A stretch of 64,000 nt of DNA, from positions 1,178,001 to 1,242,000 of the forward strand of contig OZ251243.1 of assembly GCA_965240325.2 (NCBI GenBank). Reading direction: 5' to 3'. The notes below the pieces were generated by a model. The model searched no databases and was not told where the DNA came from. It saw only the letters and a program-made list of their open reading frames with translations. A program made the translations under genes and the position numbers. Source of the stretch: Rebecca billardiae RCC1528. Its lineage: Eukaryota > Haptophyta. This document shows positions 57,402-64,000 of this stretch, one piece after another. Numbering within the stretch: the first letter of the stretch is position 1; each line of letters begins with the position of its first letter.

Positions 57402-58838
57402 ATGGCGCCGGCGTGCGCGCCTACCGAGGTGCGGCTCACCGACCTGCCGCCCGAGCTGATCGCGCGCATCCTCACCCACCTCGATGGCACGCGTGACCTC
57501 GCCGCCGTCAACGCCGCCGCGCGCCTCTTCCGCGGCGCGCCGCTCGAGCACGCACTGCGTGAGCGCGTGCGGTCGCGCGGGCACGAGGCCGCGCTGCCAG
57601 CGACCCTGCCGGCGGGCACACGCACGTTGGCGGAGAATCTACTGGCACATGATGAGCGCGCGATCGAGCTCGCGCACGCGCACGCGCACGTCGCCGTTGC
57701 CAGCTCAGTCTATGTGCCGTGGGGGACATTTTCCGCGTTTGTCGACGCGGATGGCGGCGTGCACACGTGCGGCTGGCCGCTGTGCCATCCCGGCATCTGC
57801 CACGTGCTCGTGCCGAAGCGTATAGGCTCGCTCACGGCCATCCGTGTGTGCGCATTGGCAGCTGGCGATCACCACCTGCTCGCGCTGAGCGACGCCCGCG
57901 CCGTGTACGGCTGCGGCAGCAACGGCCTTGGCCAGCTGGGCGTGGGCGACACGGCTGAGCGACGGGCGTTCGTGCAGGTGGTGGCGCTGGGCGCGGAGCT
58001 CGTCGTCGGCATTAGCGCCGGTGATTGGCACAGCCTCGCGCTCACGGCTGCTGGCGCCGCGTACACCTGGGGCTACAACCACTGCGGCCAGCTCGGCCAC
58101 GGCGACACGGAGCACCGGCTGGAGCCGACGCGCATCGAGGCGCTGGACGGCGTGCGCGTGGGCGGCGTGGCCGCGGGCACTTCTCACACGCTGCTGCTCG
58201 CGGCAGACGGCGCCGTGTACTCGTGTGGAGAGGGCGATGACGGCCGCCTAGGCATCGGGGGCGAGGAGCCGCAGCGCACGCCGCAGCGCATTGAGACTCT
58301 CGTGGGCGTGCGCGCTGTGCACGTGAGCACGGGCGGTGTGCACAGCCTGCTGGTGGACGCAGCGGGCGGCGTGCACTCCTTCGGTTGGGGTGGTTCTGGC
58401 GCACTTGGCCACGGGGACTGGGCCAGCCGGCGTCTACCCACGCGCATCGACGCGCTGGCGGGCGTGCGCGCCGTGCGCGTCAGTGCGGCCTATCGCTCCA
58501 GCGCTGTCGTGTGCGCGGACGGCAGCGTGCACACGTTTGGGCGGAACAGCTACGGCATGCTGGCATGCTGGGGCTGGCGGGGCACCAAGTGTCGTGGGGC
58601 ATGCTGCCTGAGCGGGCGGAGGGCCTCGCGCATGCGCGCGTGCTCAGGTGCTCACTTGGGCATGGCCACGCCCTGTACGTCACGGAGGACGGTGCCGTGT
58701 ACGCATGTGGCGCAGGCCAGGGCGTGGGCAACGGTACTGGGGCGCAGCAGACGCCTCAGTACGCGTGGCACCAGCGCGTGGCGCAGCTTCCACCCCTGCA
58801 CTCCAAGGGGTGACGGCGCCGGCTGGCGACTCGGCTGA
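57402..58838 (+). pseudogene. F-box / RCC1-repeat protein broken by an 8-bp duplication
   Basis: From the ATG at 57402 the frame has an F-box-like N-terminus (about 11-45: LTDLPPELIARILTHLDG) and then repeated RCC1 blades with G-x-L-G-x-G-D and W-G-type motifs: GLGQLGVGD, YTWGYNHCGQLGHGD, YSCGEGDDGRLGIG, FGWGGSGALGHGD. RCC1-family seven-bladed propellers act as scaffolds or exchange factors; an F-box would recruit an SCF ubiquitin ligase. At 58554-58569 an 8-bp unit, ggcatgct, is tandemly duplicated. It shifts the frame, so the annotated frame runs on into unrelated Arg/Cys-rich residues to the stop at 58836-58838. In the other frame, downstream from about 58570 to 58813, the blade sequence resumes (GHALYVTEDGAVYACGAGQG). 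Either this allele is a recent pseudogene or the duplication is a sequencing or assembly error. Confidence 0.78.
58554..58569. repeat. 8-bp tandem duplication causing the frameshift
   Basis: Two adjacent perfect copies of ggcatgct. With one copy the RCC1 reading frame would be continuous. Confidence 0.9.
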
Positions 58839-60796
58839 GCAGTGAGTGAGTGAGCGCTGAGCGCACGGCTAGCACGCTAGGTGCGTCGCGGCGACTCCAG
58901 CCGTCACGGCCTGGGACAGCTGGTCGCGCGCAGGCTTGTAGCCCTATACGCGGGCTCACGACTGCTCACTCACGAGCCTCACGATTACATACTCGTCAGT
59001 CGTCACCGGGTTCACGGCCACGGGCAGCGCTCGCGGCCGCGTACGACCGGCGGCGGCGACTGCTGGCAGCTTCAGAGACGTGAGAGGCCGTGCCAGTTAG
59101 TAATAGTTGGCGTAGCGCACGGTGCGAACTGAAATGCTGATGATGCTAGGTAGGGGGGGCAAAGTGGCACTGTAGCGTTACTGACGGCCACGAGCGCAGG
59201 TCCTAGCGAGTGTTTAGAGCTGATTTCGGGCTGGATCATTTGCCCTCTGGAGGGTTCTGGTCCGGCCATGTAAAAAAATCAGGTGCACATACCCTGAATA
59301 TAGGGCGTAACGGCTAGCATATTTACTTATTAGAATGAGCCTGAACTTATTGGAAACGGTACGTAACGGTCGTCCTATATGTGACATATAGACCATGTCG
59401 ACCTCACTTTGATAGAGCATCTCAGCGAGATCGTTCTGAGTCCCCAGCAGCAGCAGGTCCCAACATGCGATATAGGCTGTGTACTGGCAGGCTGTCAAAT
59501 ATGTAGTTTCCTAGAAGCCACCGATCGTTACATACCCACCGTGTATATAGGCGCCATGCTGATGAATACAGTCTCGTCTGATCTCGAGCTGCGAGATACG
59601 TTTTCAGACTGTGTATACGGCCACGCGTACGGCGTATTGCAGACATAGTAGACCCAAAGCACCGGCCCCACGTCCTCAGCCCGGGAGTGCTCTCGGTCAT
59701 AGTCAAGGTTTAAAGTCACTCGAGCCAACCGTCACCGCTCCCTGGCCGAGACCTACGAGGCAGGTCAAATCTGTCGTCGTCGCAGTGCGGCACAGTGCCG
59801 AGCATGCGATTCGGCAGCAAACGTCTGCTCCAGGCGGTGGCTGGCGTGTCTGCACCAAACCAGGCTGGATGGGATCGGTCCATATATGTACGCACTACCC
59901 TGTTCCGCGCTATTTCTGGGCTTAGGGGCGGATATTCGGCCTACAGAGGCTGATCCGGCGCTGTTCGGCGCTCCTGGCTGGCTGCGCGGAGCCCAACGGC
60001 ACGCGCCGGCGTGTGCAAGGTGTCAAGATTGAGACGGTCTCTGACGCTCCCGCCGGTCTTGGGCGCACCAGGGTGCATGAGGGCCCATCTGCATCTGCTT
60101 CTGCAGGCATGAGCGTCACGGGGGCGCGCTTGCAGGCACGGTCGAGTGCACGTCGGACCTGTCGAATGAGCGAACCGCTGCCTACGAGCACGTCTGCGAC
60201 GTCCTGAGAGGCGAATGGGAGGCGCCCAGACGCCATCAGAGGGCACACGTGACCCATACCCAACGTGCTGACCATCGCAAGTGCCACGGCAGGTGCAAAA
60301 ACGGGCCCTACAAGCGGAACATGACAGTTGCGAGCTCCGCGGAGGTGTTGCGCGCGAGCTCGCGCCGGTCTGCTGACGGCGATTCCGGCGCAGCAGGGCA
60401 GGTTAGGCGAGCTGGGCATGCACATACATACCTAGACACCTGCTCCGAGCACCGATCTCACCACTCCGAGTTGATCATGACCCACACCGAGCGGTAGCGT
60501 GACGGGCGCACGCAGCGCGCCAATTCAAGCCGGCCGACGCGCGCCGCGCACGGCGCGAGGTGGCCAAGAAGCGGGTGGTGAGCCGCTGGTGGCGCAAAGG
60601 CACGGGTCAGTAGCGCCCACCAGCGTCACGCGCGCGCGCACTCGAGACCATCTCGGCGTCTCAAATGTCGCGAGCGCGCGGCGGTCCACTGCCTCCGGCC
60701 GCTCGCGCTGGAGCGGAACCGAGCTCTGAGCGTCCGAAGGCGTCGGAGCTCGATTTTCGAGCGGGGTCCGAGAAAAAGGCTCCGCGCCACCCTAAT

Positions 60797-60805
60797 TATA
60801 AAAGG
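60797..60805 (+). promoter_or_regulatory. Possible TATA box without a recognised gene
   Basis: The motif TATAAAAGG stands in a GC-rich surrounding, followed about 30-60 bp on by an AT-containing segment (catttttaaatg). No downstream coding frame follows, so a non-coding transcript, or chance, are both possible. Confidence 0.25.
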
Positions 60806-60917
60806 CCGAGGGCGGAGCGAAAATGCGACGCGACTTTGCTTTCCATTTTTAAATGCGCGGTTTGGCCCCCCTATGCTAGGCCTAGCAGCTGGCAGTAGTG
60901 CTGGCACTGCCGCACGC

Positions 60918-60962
60918 GATTTAATTAAATATTATTATTAATACACATTTATATATTTATAA
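60918..60962. other. AT island 1
   Basis: A ~45-bp nearly pure A/T segment starting with a tttaattaaa palindrome inside GC-rich DNA. A matching island lies about 240 bp to the right. Confidence 0.8.
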
Positions 60963-61199
60963 TATGATGCTCCGGAAGGCGCTCGGCCGCGGCGGCATCT
61001 GCCGTCGCCGCCGCGACCGCGTGCCCCAGCCCCAGGCCGAGGCGGTGCTCCATCCCGGCCCGCCGCTCTCGTAGGCGGGGGGCCGGGGCCGGGCAGGGCT
61101 GCGGGTGGCACACTGTCTGACCTGGACGGAAGGCGCGGACGCATTCTATGTCTGTTGCACTCTGAGCCTGCTGACGCTTGTCCGATGCTGCCACGTCGT

Positions 61200-61252
61200 T
61201 AAATATATATTATATTAATATTTATAATATATATTATAAAATTTAATTAAAA
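61200..61252. other. AT island 2
   Basis: A ~53-bp A/T segment ending in tttaattaaaat. Taken with island 1 it has the same tttaattaaa palindrome at the opposite end, so the pair flanks a 237-bp GC-rich block in inverted style. Confidence 0.8.
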
Positions 61253-62129
61253 TATCTGCTGATTCCGCCGCCGTCACTCACGCCGCGGCCGTCAGTGTCA
61301 CCCGCCGGGCCGCCGCCGAATTGACGGCGTCCACAGCCTCCCGAACAGCCGCACAGGGTCCGGCAGCCCGGTCCCCGTGACTCTCCTACTCTGGATGCCT
61401 GGCTGCCATCCATTATCAAACGACGACGCACGATGACTGGCGTCCGGGCAGCCCGCGGCGGCCCTCGGCAGTTCACGTCGGGCGCTGCGGTGGCGTCAGA
61501 GACTAGAGAGCGCGGACGGGCGGAGTGGCCGAGCCGCTGGCCGACACCCAGCCAGTGTCGAACTGCAGTGACCCACACGCGGTGCCACGCCCCAACGCCT
61601 CCAAGCAGCATCGGCACTCCGCAAGTATCGTACGCGAGCCCATGCGCACACACATGCCACATGCCGTAGTAGTAGACCACGGCCGCACAGGCCGCAGCCC
61701 TCCGAAATCGGCTGCGAGCTGGGCGGCGCGCGGGGCCGTCATGCCCATGCGCCCTCGGGAGGCGCCTTGCCGTGCGCCCAGGCGCCGCCCTGCGGCTGAG
61801 CCCCGGACTCGTGCGGAGCGCCGCGCAGCGCACGTGCCGCCGAGAACCCCCGCTGGCTGCTGCGCGCCGTCCGAGCGCCGGCGCACGCGTCTCGTCGGCC
61901 GCGCGGCCGGCGGCAGCCAGGAGGCCGAAAGGGGCCTGGGGAGGACTCGGGATTAAATTAGATGCCCAGCGCGGGCAGAGACGAGCTGCCCCGAGCAGCA
62001 CTCGCTCGCTCGACCCCGGCGCGGCGGGCAGGCAGCAACCCAGCAGCGGCAGTAGCGGCAGCGGCAGCCGCAGCGGCGGCAGCGGCGGCAGCTCCTCCCG
62101 CACGAGGGGCCGCGCAGAGGCCCCCCCCG

Positions 62130-62667
62130 TCAGAAGGCGGTGCCGAAGTTGTCCAGCCCTTTGATGAACTCCTCGTCCAGCAGCGCGCCAAAGATGGCGG
62201 CGGAGTCGCCGCCGCCCTCGCTGCTGCGTCGCTTGCTCACGCTCGGCGGCGGTCCGCCCACCACCGCGGGCGCGCCCGGCAGCAGGGGCGGCGGCGACGA
62301 GCTCGCCAGCGCGGCGCCAGAGGGCGGCATGACAAACGGTGGTGCCGGCGCGCTCGCGCTCGCGCCGCCGCCATTGGGCTGCGGCGCCGATGCGGCCGGA
62401 CCGAGCGCGAAGCCGGGCGGCACGGGTGGCGCGAGCCCGCGGCCGAACCCCGCGCCCACCGCGCCGGCCGGCTGCCCGCCGAACGCGCCCGCACCCACCG
62501 GTGCCCCCGTCGCCGCCGCCGCCGCCATCGCCCGCGCCGCCGAGAAGCTGCAGGGTGCCGCGGGCGGCGCGCCGCTCGGCTGCAAACCGTTGGCGAGCGC
62601 AGGGGCGCGGCTCGGCGCCGGCGCGGCGTGCTGCTGCGGCGGCGGCTGCGGCGGCTGCTGCTGCTCG

Positions 62668-62720
<53 letters not shown>

Positions 62721-63290
62721 TTTCTGCTGACGTCTCCTGCTGGCGCCCGACGCGCCTGAAGCGCCGCTCGGCCGCCGCTTGACGCCGTTCGCGCCGATGG
62801 TGGGCTTGCGCTTCTCGGCGGGGGCGGGCGGCTTGACGGCGTCCTTGGAGGGCCTGCCGCCCTTCTTGCCCTTCCGCCCGCCCTTCCGCACGCCGTTCGC
62901 GATCGGCGGCTGCTGAATATCCGACAGCTTATTCGGGGGTCGGCGCACGCGCGGCGAGGTGAGCACCAGGCCGGGCTCGCCGCTCGCAGACGCGGCGGCG
63001 TGCTGGAGGTCGATGGGCGGCGGCAGGGCGGAGGCCGGCAGGGTCGTAGGCGGCACGATCGTCACGGGCGCCGGCGCCGGCGCCACCGCCGCCCTGGCGG
63101 GGAGCGGTGGCGCCGGCGCAGCGGCCGCGGCGGGCACGGCCGCGGCCGACGGCCCGGGCTTGGCGCGCAGCGCGGCGGGCTTGCGGGCGGGCTTGGGGCG
63201 GGTGGCGTTGGCGATCTCCTGCGGCGATCCCGTGTAGTCGCCGCCGTGGTACGTCAGCCGCGCGGGCGGCGCGCGCGCGCGGAGCGACAT
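62130..63290 (-). CDS. Ala-rich protein with AT-hook-like motifs, unknown
   Basis: A 386-residue single-exon frame from the ATG at 63290 (the open frame upstream begins only at a GTG). It starts MSLRARAPPARLTYHGGDYTG. A basic central segment, RKGGRKGKKGGRPSKDAVK (about 138-156), contains a G-R-P core flanked by Lys/Arg, as in AT-hooks that contact the minor groove of AT-rich DNA. A poly-Ala tract (about 190-210) and Gln/Pro-rich and Gly/Ala-rich stretches follow. The C-terminus, SAAIFGALLDEEFIKGLDNFGTAF, is the only other ordered-looking part: acidic and hydrophobic, reminiscent of a docking or activation helix. A chromatin or transcription role is plausible but unproven. Confidence 0.55.
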
Positions 63291-63737
63291 CGCTCGGGCG
63301 GCGCCCAAGGTCGGCGGGAGGGTGGGGGGCCTGCGCTGGAGGCCCCCTCTGCTGCTGCTAGCCAGCGCGTCAGGGTCGCGACTCGAGAGGCGGGTGCCGC
63401 CCGAGCAAGCTCGCCGAGCGCAGCACTCCTCCACTGGCGGGCGCGATGCGCAAAGCGACGAAGCACGGAGGGGCGCGCGCCTTTTCGACGGCTTTTCCTA
63501 GCCGACCTCGGCCGAACCCGCATGAAATCGAAGCTACAGGAACAGCCACCGGCTCTGATTGGCTGAGAATGACTGGGTGAGAGGGCGTTCGTGAGGCGGG
63601 GAAGCCGGATTTGAACCGTCCGGACATTGAACCCGGACTCCACTCCGAGTCCGGATGAACCACACGAAGCCGGTGCTGCCTGAGCACAATGATGGCCACG
63701 GCCGCGCTCGCCCACCCAGACCTTCCGGCCGCCGGGC
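63291..63737. other. Intergenic, upstream of Ala-rich protein
   Basis: The spacer between two minus-strand genes. It contains an inverted-type run ccggactccactccgagtccgg (about 63642-63663), able to form a hairpin, next to two GGTTCAA-like motifs on the minus strand. No gene is convincing. Confidence 0.45.
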
Positions 63738-64000
63738 TCACTGCTCCTCCTCGTGCTTCATCAGCTTGTGCTCGCGCAAAAAGTCCAGGAAGAGCTCCGT
63801 GTCCAGGAAGTCCTCCGCCGACTGCATGATCCGCACGAACGCCTGCGGGTGCAGCGCGTCCCCGATCGTCGGCTCGATCGCCTCCGACGCCTCCTGCACC
63901 TCGAGGAAGAGGGAGGAGATGTGCTCGGCGGCGACGGTGGGGTTGAGCTTGGCGCAGATCGAGGCGAACTCGTCGAGCGAGAGACGCCCGTCGTTGTTCA
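63738..64000 (-). CDS. EF-hand protein, 3' end (partial)
   Basis: The last 86 residues of a protein whose start lies beyond the right edge. The frame is open from the window end to the TGA at 63738-63740. The first visible residues, NNDGRLSLDEFASIC, are the second part of an EF-hand calcium loop (D-x-N-x-D-G-x-I/L-x-x-x-E/D-F). The rest is helical and acidic (EDFLDTELFLDFLREHKLMKHEEEQ at the end). The exact family is not recognisable from this part. Whether an intron lies just outside the window cannot be told. Confidence 0.68.
   Translation of the reverse strand, partial: NNDGRLSLDEFASICAKLNPTVAAEHISSLFLEVQEASEAIEPTIGDALHPQAFVRIMQSAEDFLDTELFLDFLREHKLMKHEEEQ

Larger units (their letters stand above)
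58839..62129. other. 3.3-kb gene-free region
   Basis: No frame with coding-like composition or recognised domain. Bases 59200-59720 have low GC, with an A-run near 59271. At 60797-60805 there is a consensus-like TATA box (tataaaagg). Two AT islands occur (60918-60962 and 61200-61252). Frames of up to 286 codons near 61243-62103 look non-coding. The right end holds the 3' flank of the Ala-rich protein gene. Confidence 0.5.

Noticed and set aside
61505-61580. tRNA-Leu/Ser-like start (gagtggccgagc)
   Set aside because: Only the D-arm-like motif is present; no matching acceptor stem or T-arm follows.
61243-62103. 286-codon minus frame
   Set aside because: No domain, weak codon bias, runs through an AT island at its end.
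63600-63665. tRNA-like T-arm (GGTTCAAATCC on the minus strand)
   Set aside because: Only a T-arm-like piece is present; no acceptor stem partner, D-arm or anticodon arm could be found at the right distances.

Overview
The window reads as nuclear DNA of a flagellate alga with a complex plastid of red-algal ancestry; a haptophyte fits best, but that is inference. The evidence is: (1) spliceosomal introns in most recognised genes, every modelled acceptor ending CAG and half of the modelled donors reading GTGCGC; (2) coding sequence that is very GC-rich at third positions, set against short AT-rich islands between genes; (3) a gene for the axonemal protein CFAP74, so the organism builds a motile cilium; (4) a chloroplast sensor kinase whose N-terminus carries a signal peptide ending in an ASA|F-type cleavage motif, the hallmark of red-lineage secondary plastids; and (5) an interstitial array of the TTAGGG telomere repeat.

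Layout. 1-308 is the 3' end of a CDPF1-like cysteine-rich protein. On the minus strand follow a sulfotransferase (797-2143) and a five-exon CFAP74 gene (2505-8566). From 8.7 to 15.9 kb lies an accessory region: three long fold-back (inverted-repeat) elements with one orphan open frame between them. SEC23 (16790-20003, six exons) and an MscS-type channel (20524-24162) follow on the plus strand. A membrane-anchored diacylglycerol-kinase-like enzyme (24734-27605, minus) is divergent from a small, probably plastid-targeted protein (27827-28444), followed by a GT-A glycosyltransferase (28715-30313) and a SET-domain methyltransferase of the Rubisco-LSMT type (30899-32746). A five-exon TKL-like kinase (33575-36416, minus) is divergent from a cyclin-Y-like gene (37030-38996); after that comes a large disordered coiled-coil protein (39228-42549).

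A very small MICOS subunit gene, MIC10, is hidden in three exons at 43242-43763. Beside it a polycystin-type channel (44008-46077, minus) shares a 114-bp intergenic spacer with the chloroplast sensor kinase (46192-48001, plus). Then come a disordered protein (48458-49936), a TA-flanked transposon-like element with perfect 36-bp terminal inverted repeats (50147-52079), a 157-bp (TA)n tract, the bifunctional lysine-degradation enzyme LKR/SDH (52565-56518), and an F-box/RCC1 gene broken by an 8-bp tandem duplication (57402-58838). A 3.3-kb gene-free stretch with two AT islands follows, then an Ala-rich protein with AT-hook-like motifs (62130-63290), and the 3' end of an EF-hand protein running off the right edge.

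The genes are not an operon or a pathway cluster. Recurring themes are cilium and membrane sensing (CFAP74, polycystin, MscS channel, EF-hand), organelle function (CSK, LSMT-like enzyme, MIC10), and signalling and trafficking (DGK, TKL kinase, cyclin, SEC23). All exon joins were checked by reading phase and by similarity to known families from memory; no database search was possible.
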